In this document: one piece after another, positions 7,090 to 14,840 of the stretch
Numbering within the stretch: position 1 is the first letter of the stretch
How the letters are laid out: every line of letters starts with the position of its first letter
NCBI GenBank assembly: GCA_000702025.1
Contig: JNKJ01000008.1
Location: 124,001 to 188,000 of the forward strand
Source: Blautia schinkii DSM 10518
Lineage (GTDB): Bacteria; Bacillota; Clostridia; Lachnospirales; Lachnospiraceae
Direction: 5' to 3'
Length of the DNA stretch: 64,000 nucleotides
Position numbers and translations under genes: made by a program
The notes under the pieces: model-generated
Databases searched by the model: none
What the model was told of the DNA's origin: nothing
The model's input: the letters and a program-made list of their open reading frames with translations, nothing else

Positions 7090-9582
7090 TCAGCTTTCCA
7101 GTCTCAGCCTCTCCCGCTCATCGTCAAGCCGGGTACGGCTTGTATGGCCATCTTCAAAATCATACATATAATCTCCGATGAAAGTGATCATTTCCGGCTC
7201 ATGGAGATTGGCTCGTACGATTCCCTGCCTGCAAAGTGACGGAGTAGTGCCAATTGGCTGACAAAAGATATAATCACTTTGGTTGTATTCCTTTTCCGTG
7301 CTTTCGTTTTCCCGTGTCTGATAATACATACATCCGTTTTCAACCCAAAGCCTGCCTGTTCTGTATTGATTAGGAATTGTTTCCGGCAAAAAAATTCTAT
7401 CTCCTGCATCTGGATAGGAGTATACAGAACCGTCTTTTTGAAGAAGATAGAGTATTTCTATGCTACCACGGCGGTCAATACAAAAGCCGGATATGCTGTC
7501 ACCAATTTTACGAAACTGCATTTTATCCTTAGGTGGGAAGGACTGTACCGGCATGTAGACCAGATGCCTGAACTTATCGTCACTTAACATATTGTGGATT
7601 CTTGCCTGATTTTCATAATAATCAATGACAATCTTATCTTCCCAGATAGCGATTTGACGAATATCACCAATTCCAATCTCAAAATTTCTGCCGCTGGAGG
7701 TTTCAAGAACCCGAAGCGTTCTTTTATACGTTTTCATAAGTCTCATGGCAGTGAACCCAAGTTTTGCAAAGGGGAATAAAAGCTCACCCGCAGTCTGTAA
7801 AGGTGTCTGTTTTTTGGGAATTTGTACTGTTGTGTAAAAAACTTTTCCATTTAGTTCACGGACAAAGCTGCCTATAATCAACCCATCCTCAGCCTTTAAT
7901 GAAACCAGCACCTGCGTTTTCCAGGTATCACTCTGTATCTGAAGAATGCGGGTGGGAGAAACCAGATAGATATATCCCTGACCTGCATAAAGGGAGCTGC
8001 CCTCATACTGCCCATTTTCCTGGTAGACCTTTTGATTGTCCGATCCATTTTCACGCATACGGCGGATTATGACACAATATTTACTACTCTCATGAAGATA
8101 GTAAACCCACCCATGCAGCCAAACCGCACAGCCTTGGCGGTTAGAATCATAATAATTGGCCCGTGTAGAATGGCTTCTTGTGTCTCTGCCTGGTATATGT
8201 GATATGGATTCACGATTTGCCGTCTGTTCATAGATTATATTTTGAGACTCTGAGTATGTATTCTGAGGCTCTGAGTGTGTATTCCGAGGCTCTGAATACC
8301 TATTTCCAGACTCAGAGTGTCTGCTGTCAGGCTTGTATGTTTCTGCGTGTGCTGCCAGGGGCTGGTACACAAGACCTAGAGACACAATTTCCTGAGGACG
8401 GGGCATGACGAACAGCCGGTTCACATCTCCGGTAATCCTGGGTAATACTACATCTCCATATTTTGTCATAATGCCGCAAAGTATATCATGTACAAAATAC
8501 CATTGACTGTGTCCTCCAGTCAGTATGACCATATCAATGTCCCCGGGGGTAAATCCCGGAAGTTTTTGTGCTGTATTTGACATGCATCCCCAGATTAGCT
8601 CCGGAAGCTGGCGGAGGTAGTCTGAGAGCAGCTTTTCGAAGTTATCCCGTCCAAAAGAGAAGGATGGAACAGGAATGCCAGTCATATTAAAATATGTGTT
8701 CAAAAAGCTGCAATAGGTAACCTTATCCCCGTTATTGAGCGTACCGGACAGAACACGTTCTTTCCATTCCTTGACCTTATCGGACTGCTCCTTGGATACA
8801 GAAGCTGCCATTTTCTCAGGGATTCCATTATCTTTGAGCATAGATGCAAAAAAATTTCCAAGCCGTATGTCTATCTCACTGCCACCGAATAAAATCGAAT
8901 TATCTGACTGTGGCCAGGTGGTGATGATTTCATTTTTGGGCGATGGCCCGGGTGTATATCGGCAGACTGCCAAATCCGTTGTTCCTGCTCCCATATCTAC
9001 AACCATAAAAAGAAATGGCTGATTTCCCTTGAGCATTCCCAGACGTTTCATCTCCTCCTGCTTCTGCACCAGTACCGCACTGATAGAAGCTGCCGCCTCA
9101 TCCATTCCCGTCACATTTTGAAAGCCTGCTTTTTGAGTTGTCTCTATCATAAAGCGCTGGGTTTCCGCGCTCCATTTGGCGGGATAGCTGACAATAGTTT
9201 CCTCCTCATCGTCAGCCTCCCCCAGAAAGAGTCTTTGCTCCTGGTACTTATGGAAAAGGTAATTAAAAATCTGCTCTGTCAGAGAACGGGCCATTGCTCT
9301 TTTCTCTTTGTCTTTACTTTCCAGATCAACCTTGAAGCTACGGTGCAGTATACCCCCGGGACGCAGCGCCTCCGCTTCCACACCAAACCAGGTATGCTGT
9401 CCGCCGCCATCACCCATCGTCTGTATCACGGTTGGCAGTGCAGAGCTTCCGCTTCCGCTGTCAAAAATAACAGATTTAAAATCTAACTGCCCGCCCTCTA
9501 TAGGGCAATTATCCTTATATCGTTTTACTTTAATAAAGGTTGAACTGGTTCCAAAATCAATTCCTATGATTCGTTTAGCCAT
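7090..9582 (-). CDS. Hsp70-like protein with C-terminal propeller-like domain
   Basis: An 830-residue protein. The first 410 residues form an actin-like Hsp70 ATPase: phosphate-1 IDFGTSSTF (8-16), phosphate-2 VVDMGAGTTD (194-203) and adenosine motif LTGGHSQ (354-360). No canonical DnaK substrate-binding domain follows. Instead there is a repetitive linker (420-447) encoded by 21-bp repeats, then about 350 residues of short beta-strands (AVWLHGWVYYLHESSKY, LYAGQGYIYLV) resembling the DUF5050-type beta-propeller. The start is taken as ATG 9582 (AGGTG 5 bases upstream) rather than GTG 9588. It is a close paralogue of the Hsp70 at 9976 over the ATPase domain. Probably a nucleotide-controlled client or scaffold protein; clients unknown. 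Confidence 0.9.
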   Translation of the reverse strand: MAKRIIGIDFGTSSTFIKVKRYKDNCPIEGGQLDFKSVIFDSGSGSSALPTVIQTMGDGGGQHTWFGVEAEALRPGGILHRSFKVDLESKDKEKRAMARSLTEQIFNYLFHKYQEQRLFLGEADDEEETIVSYPAKWSAETQRFMIETTQKAGFQNVTGMDEAAASISAVLVQKQEEMKRLGMLKGNQPFLFMVVDMGAGTTDLAVCRYTPGPSPKNEIITTWPQSDNSILFGGSEIDIRLGNFFASMLKDNGIPEKMAASVSKEQSDKVKEWKERVLSGTLNNGDKVTYCSFLNTYFNMTGIPVPSFSFGRDNFEKLLSDYLRQLPELIWGCMSNTAQKLPGFTPGDIDMVILTGGHSQWYFVHDILCGIMTKYGDVVLPRITGDVNRLFVMPRPQEIVSLGLVYQPLAAHAETYKPDSRHSESGNRYSEPRNTHSEPQNTYSESQNIIYEQTANRESISHIPGRDTRSHSTRANYYDSNRQGCAVWLHGWVYYLHESSKYCVIIRRMRENGSDNQKVYQENGQYEGSSLYAGQGYIYLVSPTRILQIQSDTWKTQVLVSLKAEDGLIIGSFVRELNGKVFYTTVQIPKKQTPLQTAGELLFPFAKLGFTAMRLMKTYKRTLRVLETSSGRNFEIGIGDIRQIAIWEDKIVIDYYENQARIHNMLSDDKFRHLVYMPVQSFPPKDKMQFRKIGDSISGFCIDRRGSIEILYLLQKDGSVYSYPDAGDRIFLPETIPNQYRTGRLWVENGCMYYQTRENESTEKEYNQSDYIFCQPIGTTPSLCRQGIVRANLHEPEMITFIGDYMYDFEDGHTSRTRLDDERERLRLES
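8240..8323 (-). repeat. Four 21-bp tandem repeats encoding the Hsp70 linker
   Basis: Four contiguous 21-bp units (8240, 8261, 8282, 8303), the first three about 80 percent alike and the last more diverged. They encode heptads of the form YSEPxNT between the ATPase and propeller-like domains. Confidence 0.85.
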
Positions 9583-9590
9583 ATACACAC

Positions 9591-9908
9591 CTACCGTTTT
9601 TCTTTGTCAGCCTCCGCTTTGGCTTTTTCCAACTCATTGGCATCATGATTCGTCCAGTAGCGGGACGGATTGTTGCTGTTGATGTCTCTCTCCAGCTTGT
9701 CAGAATAGTAGCGCACATTATCGCTGGCGCTTCCAAATGCCACACCCGAGTGCTTACGGGAATCCAGCTCACTGCGCTCCTCCGCTTTTTCTTCTGATTC
9801 CTCGATTTCCTTTGTTTCCGAATCCTCTTCTAAAAGCTCCTGCACCTCTTCAGGCTCTAATTCTTCTGCCTCTTCCAACTCATCCATCTCATCATAATCT
9901 TCGTACAT
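9591..9908 (-). CDS. Small highly acidic protein
   Basis: A 105-residue protein starting MYEDYDEMDELEEAEE. The ATG at 9908 is preferred because the codons just upstream spell AAGGAGGAATTTATT, an ideal ribosome binding site; a longer reading to 9926 would put that site inside the gene. The first half is almost entirely Glu/Asp, the second half is a mixed-charge helix with SGVAFGSASDNVRYYSD before it. There is no cysteine and no double-glycine cleavage site. It lies between the two Hsp70 genes, 8 bp before the second. It could be a regulator, a client or a co-chaperone-like partner. No family recognised. Confidence 0.75.
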   Translation of the reverse strand: MYEDYDEMDELEEAEELEPEEVQELLEEDSETKEIEESEEKAEERSELDSRKHSGVAFGSASDNVRYYSDKLERDINSNNPSRYWTNHDANELEKAKAEADKEKR

Positions 9909-9975
9909 AATAAATTCCTCCTTCATTTTTTACTATTCTTTATGTCCACTTTGCTCAAGGTCATGACAGCTATAA

Positions 9976-12501
9976 TTATATTTCTTTTGTCAACAACGTT
10001 ACAGAATATGGAATATAGCCATGCTGTTTCCTATAGCGGAAATACGCTGCATAAATCATACGTATCGCATGGTCAGACCATCGGTCAAGCCTGCCTGTCA
10101 ATCCCAGCAGGATATTTCCGGAAGCATCTGTAAAGCCCACCTTCCATATTTTTCCGTTACCTTTCAAATATACCTGTAAAAGAGCAGAGACATCTTGGAA
10201 TTTCAATTCTTCGTCTTTGAAATATCGATTGGTAATAGCCTTTCTTCTGATTTTAACAATACGTAGGTTTGTGAAGATATACACATCATAGTAATTCAGA
10301 ATATTTTTATACTTATCAGGAGAGCCATAATTTGTATAAAATAATAATTCTTCACCTTCCAGCAGGTTAGCTGCAGAATGAAATATAGCACTTATTTCCG
10401 GATTCAACGCTTCGGGACTGCACATAGGCGTATCCCACAGAGTATCTCGGATAATTGAATTGACTGTTTTTTTTGCTTCACCTTTAAACGCTGTTCTCTG
10501 AATAAAAGCGGCATTGCTCTCATTTACCATTTCCTTATAAACGGTTTCCAGTGCGCAATCCGCATCCTTATTACAATTCAGAAATAATTCTGTCGCCTGA
10601 ACTGCGGGGAGTCTTGACAGAAGCCTCACTTTCTCTGCGCCAGTAACAATACTATTACTTTTTACCTCAGAAGCTGTCAATTCCTCTAATGCTCTCGCGG
10701 CATCTTTGTCACCTTGTGCGGCAGCCTTTTTAAGCCAGTTTTTCGCTTCTACATGATTTTGCTCAACACCCCTCCCAAGAATGTACATACGGGCCAAGTT
10801 GTATTGCGCCATTGGCAGCCCCTGTTCCGCCGCCCTTTTACACCAGGCGAAGGCCTGCTCATAGTTTTTAGAAACCCCTTGTCCTTCCGCATACATGGCT
10901 GCCAGGTTGCTCTGGGCAATTACGTGGCCCTGGTCTGCGGCCTTAAGGAAATATCGCGCGGCTGTCCGGTAATCATCTTCTGTTTGCTTGTTATAGTAGA
11001 ATGAGCCTAAGGCAAACAGGCGGTCAGGGCTTTCCGGGATAGTACCATCTTGTACGGAATCCGACGGTTCTTGAGAAGCTGTTGGCTGCTGCGGATGAAC
11101 CTGATGTTGCGGGCGGTCTGGTTGCTGCGGACGAAACTGCTGCTGCGAATAATCTGGTTTCTGCGGATGGACCGGTTGCTGCGTGTGAGCCGGCTGCTTA
11201 GAATATGCCGTTTCTGCGCGCCGCGGCTGCCGGTATTCTGTAGATTGTCTTTGGTAATCGTTGGGTTTCTTCAGCAGGGGCTGATAGACAAGCCCCAGTG
11301 ACACGATTTCCTGAGGCCTTGGCATAATAAACAATCTGTTTTTGTCGCCTGTGATTTTGGGCAGTCTTATATCCCCATATTTCGTCATAATGCCGCTCAG
11401 CATTTCTCTGACAAAATACCACTGGCTGTTGCCGCCGGTAAGTATAACCATATCTATATCTGTGGGAGTAAATCCTGGAAGCTTTTTTGCCGTATTTGAC
11501 AGACATCCCCAAATCAGTTCCGGAAACTGGCGCAGATAGCTTGACAACAATCCCTCAAACTCTGTTCTGTCAAGACAGAAAGCAGAAGGTGAAATACCAA
11601 GCATATTATAGAAAGGCACCAGGAAACTGCAATAGGTAATCGCCTCCCCTCGATTGAGCGCGTCGGATAATGTACGCTCCTTCCATTCTTTTATCTTCTC
11701 ACTTTGCTGCTCAGGTATTGATTGTGCAATCTGCTCCGAAATCCCGTTACGCCTCAGCATCTGAACAAAATAGCCACCTAACCGAGAATCAATTTCTCTG
11801 CCTCCTAAAAGAATAGGATTATTATCTCCCGGCCAGGTCGTGATCACTTTGTTTTGAGGATTTATTCCCGGGGTATATTGGCACACAGCTAAATCAGTTG
11901 TTCCGGCTCCCATATCCACCACCAAAAATAAAAAGGGATGATTTCCGTTTAATATTCCAATCTGCTTCATCTCTTCCTGTTTCTGCACAAGAACCGCATT
12001 GATTGACGCTGTTGCCTCATCTGTTCCCCTCACATGGGGAAAACCCGCCTGTCTTGCTGTTTCCACCATAAATCTCTGGGTATCTTCGCTCCATTTTGCA
12101 GGATAGCTGACAACCGTCTCTTCTGTATCATCCGCCTCCCCCAGAAACTGCCGCTGTTCCTGATATTTCTCAAAAAGATACAGAAACATCTGTTTTGTCA
12201 ATGCGCGCGCTTCCGCACGCTTTTGCGAATCATAGCTTTCCAGTTCCACCTTAAAATTACGGTGCAGTACACCTCCTGGCCGAAGGGTTTCCGCCTCCAC
12301 ACCATACCAGCTATGCATTTGCGAGCCTTTTCCGGCTGTCTGGATAATGGTTGGCAACGCGGCGCTCCCGCTTCCACTGTCAAAAATCACCGGTTTGAAA
12401 TCAAAACGGCCGCCATCGACTGAGCCGTCATTTTTATATCGTTTCACCTTCATAAATGTAGAACTGGTACCAAAGTCAATACCAATTAATCTCTTTGCCA
12501 A
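9976..12501 (-). CDS. Hsp70-like protein with Sel1 repeats and PH-like C-terminus
   Basis: An 841-residue protein beginning at TTG 12501 with AAGGTGGTGA upstream. Residues 1-410 are an Hsp70 ATPase domain very close to the one at 7090 (shared IGIDFGTSSTF, VVDMGAGTTD and LTGGxSQWYFV). A Pro/Gln-rich repeat linker (about 415-490) follows, then Sel1/TPR-like repeats (NLAAMYAEGQGVSKNYEQA, NLARMYILGRGVEQN) at about 500-610. The last 120 residues (YDVYIFTNLRIVKIRRKAI) resemble a bacterial PH domain. It probably works as an ATP-dependent scaffold with a protein-binding solenoid. With its paralogue it likely forms a pair with different partners. Confidence 0.9.
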   Translation of the reverse strand: MAKRLIGIDFGTSSTFMKVKRYKNDGSVDGGRFDFKPVIFDSGSGSAALPTIIQTAGKGSQMHSWYGVEAETLRPGGVLHRNFKVELESYDSQKRAEARALTKQMFLYLFEKYQEQRQFLGEADDTEETVVSYPAKWSEDTQRFMVETARQAGFPHVRGTDEATASINAVLVQKQEEMKQIGILNGNHPFLFLVVDMGAGTTDLAVCQYTPGINPQNKVITTWPGDNNPILLGGREIDSRLGGYFVQMLRRNGISEQIAQSIPEQQSEKIKEWKERTLSDALNRGEAITYCSFLVPFYNMLGISPSAFCLDRTEFEGLLSSYLRQFPELIWGCLSNTAKKLPGFTPTDIDMVILTGGNSQWYFVREMLSGIMTKYGDIRLPKITGDKNRLFIMPRPQEIVSLGLVYQPLLKKPNDYQRQSTEYRQPRRAETAYSKQPAHTQQPVHPQKPDYSQQQFRPQQPDRPQHQVHPQQPTASQEPSDSVQDGTIPESPDRLFALGSFYYNKQTEDDYRTAARYFLKAADQGHVIAQSNLAAMYAEGQGVSKNYEQAFAWCKRAAEQGLPMAQYNLARMYILGRGVEQNHVEAKNWLKKAAAQGDKDAARALEELTASEVKSNSIVTGAEKVRLLSRLPAVQATELFLNCNKDADCALETVYKEMVNESNAAFIQRTAFKGEAKKTVNSIIRDTLWDTPMCSPEALNPEISAIFHSAANLLEGEELLFYTNYGSPDKYKNILNYYDVYIFTNLRIVKIRRKAITNRYFKDEELKFQDVSALLQVYLKGNGKIWKVGFTDASGNILLGLTGRLDRWSDHAIRMIYAAYFRYRKQHGYIPYSVTLLTKEI
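11083..11210 (-). repeat. Repetitive Pro/Gln-encoding linker DNA
   Basis: Irregular 15-21 bp units built on TTGCTGCGG (plus strand) encode QQPxxP-like peptide repeats between the ATPase and Sel1 domains. It occupies the same position as the 21-bp array in the paralogous Hsp70. Confidence 0.7.
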
Positions 12502-12546
12502 AGTCTCACCACCTTATATTTAGAAATAGCTTCCGCTCCGCCAAGT

Positions 12547-13431
12547 TTAATATAGCACACTATTCTCCAAAATCTTTCCGTCAAAGACATAGGAATCTTC
12601 AAAAACTCCATCCATATCCCGGTCGTATTCTGTTTTCATACTGTCATCCACACCGTCGTAATTTGTGTCATACCAAGTCCACCGAACCATCTCATCCACA
12701 TATCCGTCCCCATTCAGATCACGGAAAAACTGCGAAATTTTCAAGGGAGAATACACAGGGACACTGTCCATTATAGCAATTTGAATCTTCCCGATATTCG
12801 TGTAGTCACAGCTCCCCGTATTCCAATCAGTCACCTGGAAATCAGCATAGGTGTACTTGACAGAAAATCTGGAGTTTTCCACATCATCCGGAAAAGCGAT
12901 AACGGTTTCAACCTGATCGACCGTCCCGTTATAATCAGCGTCTGTCCAAACGGCCTGAAAGTCGTTATGAACTCCGTCGTTACATTCATCGATGCTCCAC
13001 CTGTCGTTAATTCCGTCACCGTTATTATCACTGATCAGCAAGGCATGATTACCAGGGAAGGTATAAAAAACGGATTCATAAAGACCGTCATTATTTCTGT
13101 CCTGATTTGTCTCTGTCTGAGCCTCTCCATATAGGCGGGGGATGATTGATTCTATATCAAAAGCTTCATAATCAATCATGGACATTTTGTCATAATAATT
13201 ACCATCTTCCACATAAAACCGTGCAATTTCATTCCCCGGATACAGATACTCCCGTATGCTTGGAATAATTCCGTTGTCAATTAAGTAGGCTTCATATGCC
13301 CGTTCCTCCTCAGCATAGATATCCTCAATGCCATAATCATTAGATGCCAGGATTGTACTGTACCCTGACAGGGAAATTGAAGCAGCCGATACCATCATAA
13401 TAAAATAATGCAATCTGGATTTCCTTTTCAT
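12547..13431 (-). CDS. Secreted protein with EF-hand/dockerin-like calcium loops
   Basis: A 294-residue protein. ATG 13431 is chosen (AGGAG 9 bases upstream) because it yields a clean signal peptide: basic MKRKSR, a hydrophobic core and SGYSTILAS. From about residue 100 there are six or seven acidic loops of the DxDxDG type (DRNNDGLYES, DNNGDGINDR, DADYNGTVDQ, DLNGDGYVDE, DTNYDGVDDS, DRDMDGVFED), typical of calcium-binding EF-hand-like or thrombospondin type 3-like repeats. The protein should act outside the cell. It is encoded between the radical SAM gene and the Hsp70-Sel1 gene, an unusual position for a secreted protein. Possibly it is what the kinase's outer domain senses. Confidence 0.8.
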   Translation of the reverse strand: MKRKSRLHYFIMMVSAASISLSGYSTILASNDYGIEDIYAEEERAYEAYLIDNGIIPSIREYLYPGNEIARFYVEDGNYYDKMSMIDYEAFDIESIIPRLYGEAQTETNQDRNNDGLYESVFYTFPGNHALLISDNNGDGINDRWSIDECNDGVHNDFQAVWTDADYNGTVDQVETVIAFPDDVENSRFSVKYTYADFQVTDWNTGSCDYTNIGKIQIAIMDSVPVYSPLKISQFFRDLNGDGYVDEMVRWTWYDTNYDGVDDSMKTEYDRDMDGVFEDSYVFDGKILENSVLY

Positions 13432-13466
13432 TAACATACACTCCTCTCTTTTTGAAAAATTCCGGT

Positions 13467-14624
13467 TCACCTCGGTAATGGAGGTCCGGCATAGAGCAAT
13501 ATATGCTCCCTTTCGTGAATACACGGGTAGGCATCACACGGCTTGTCCAGGTATGGCAAGGGACCGGCAGTAAGTACCATAGGAGGCTCTTCATGTGCAG
13601 ACGGATAGAGCATCTTACCCGTTATATTGTATTTGCATATACAATTTGAATGTTCATACAGTGAGCCTTGATAAAGGTTAAAGCTTCGGCAGCCTCCCGC
13701 ACAGTCAGCGCCCATACCACAGGTAAGACACTTTCCGGTTAACCAGTTAGGGACAAACTTTCGGTTATAAGCAAAGCTTTCTGAAGATTCCCAGATTTCC
13801 TTCAGTGAAACTTCCCTTAGATTTCCTTCTATATAGCGCTTGTCACAGAGTGAGGCACACCCCCGTACATTCCCCTTGCTGTCCAGGCCGATTGCACTGA
13901 GCCCGGCCGCGCAGCCATGAAACGTATGGAGGAGTTTTCCTTCTCTTTCCACATAATACCCCAGATTATCACCTAAAATGATGGGGAGTTTTTTTTTGTG
14001 TGACAGAGTTGTATAGAAATCAAATACTTTTTCGATATCCTCCGCCTCCAAAGACGGAAGCCTGTTGTCTCTGGCGTTTCCCATCATAGTTACCTGCTGC
14101 CACTGCCACGCAAGAATCTCATGTTCTGCCATCCAGTCATACATTGCGCCCAAAACTTTCACACATCTTTTGGTTATGGTCGTTACTGCCGTCAGTGGAA
14201 TTTTTATTTCTGCCATCCTCCGGCAGAATCGTTCTGACTCCTCAAACGCATCTTTCCTGCCGCGTATCGTATTATGTAATTCTTCCGTTCCATCTATAGA
14301 AATCGCTGCGGACACAATATGAGAATCCTGGAAATCAAGAAAATCCTGCTCTGTTTTCTGATAGCCGTTTGTCACAATATCACAGATGATGCCATTATCA
14401 GAAAGATACCGGGCCAATCGCGACCAGTAAGGGCAAAGTGTGACTTCTCCGCCTATAAGAGTCACTCTTTCACAGCCCAGATCAATCAGCTGGTCCGCAA
14501 TATGAAACGCCTCCGGCTCGCTTAATTCATTTTCCCGGCCCTCGCCTGCCTGGGAACCGCAATGCAAACAACGCATGTTACAGGTTTTCGTAAGCTCCCA
14601 TACACAGGACTTTAACTGGTACAT
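13467..14624 (-). CDS. Radical SAM/SPASM domain protein
   Basis: A 385-residue protein. CNMRCLHC at residues 15-22 is the CxxxCxxC motif that holds the radical SAM 4Fe-4S cluster. The C-terminal SPASM region has cysteines in GCASLC, CLTCGMGADCAGGC and CIC, sufficient for auxiliary clusters. SPASM enzymes mostly modify peptides or proteins (sactionine or other crosslinks, cofactor maturation). A further roughly 50-residue tail carries CDAYPC. ATG 14624 is preferred over the GTG codons at 14636-14639. This is the first gene of the second transcription unit of the cluster and has the shared motif promoter. Its substrate is unknown; no obvious cysteine-rich precursor peptide is nearby. Confidence 0.9.
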   Translation of the reverse strand: MYQLKSCVWELTKTCNMRCLHCGSQAGEGRENELSEPEAFHIADQLIDLGCERVTLIGGEVTLCPYWSRLARYLSDNGIICDIVTNGYQKTEQDFLDFQDSHIVSAAISIDGTEELHNTIRGRKDAFEESERFCRRMAEIKIPLTAVTTITKRCVKVLGAMYDWMAEHEILAWQWQQVTMMGNARDNRLPSLEAEDIEKVFDFYTTLSHKKKLPIILGDNLGYYVEREGKLLHTFHGCAAGLSAIGLDSKGNVRGCASLCDKRYIEGNLREVSLKEIWESSESFAYNRKFVPNWLTGKCLTCGMGADCAGGCRSFNLYQGSLYEHSNCICKYNITGKMLYPSAHEEPPMVLTAGPLPYLDKPCDAYPCIHEREHILLYAGPPLPR

Positions 14625-14697
14625 TTTAACTACCACCACCCTACTTTTTAATATGAGTTTTCACTCTATTTTATGATCCTGCCATTATAGTTCTTCT

Positions 14698-14740
14698 ATT
14701 ATAGCAATACAAAGCATTCAATTCCGAAAACTTTTTTCCG
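14698..14740 (-). promoter_or_regulatory. Cluster promoter 2 with shared 16-bp motif
   Basis: An extended -10 (TGCTATAAT on the minus strand, TATAAT at 14698-14703) lies about 75 bp before the radical SAM gene. No good -35 is present. Instead CGAAAACTTTTTTCCG (plus strand, 14725-14740), identical to the copy at 17974-17989, sits 21 bp upstream of the -10. This is where a class II activator or an unusual -35 element would lie. Confidence 0.7.
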
Positions 14741-14808
14741 TTTAAAATAGATATAAGCCAGTAAAATCTGCCAGAAACCTCAAGCCGACAATAGGAATCC
14801 ATACAAAA

Positions 14809-14833
14809 AGACCACCATAAAAAGCGGTGGTCT
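14809..14833 (-). terminator. Terminator after the kinase gene
   Basis: On the minus strand AGACCACC pairs with GGTGGTCT across a 9-base loop and is followed by TTTT. It ends the kinase unit and separates it from the promoter of the radical SAM unit. Confidence 0.85.
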
Positions 14834-14840
14834 AATAATT

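Noticed and set aside
9591-9908. RiPP precursor peptide for the radical SAM enzyme
   Set aside because: No cysteine, no double-glycine leader end and no repetitive core; the acidic half resembles an interaction tail rather than a leader.
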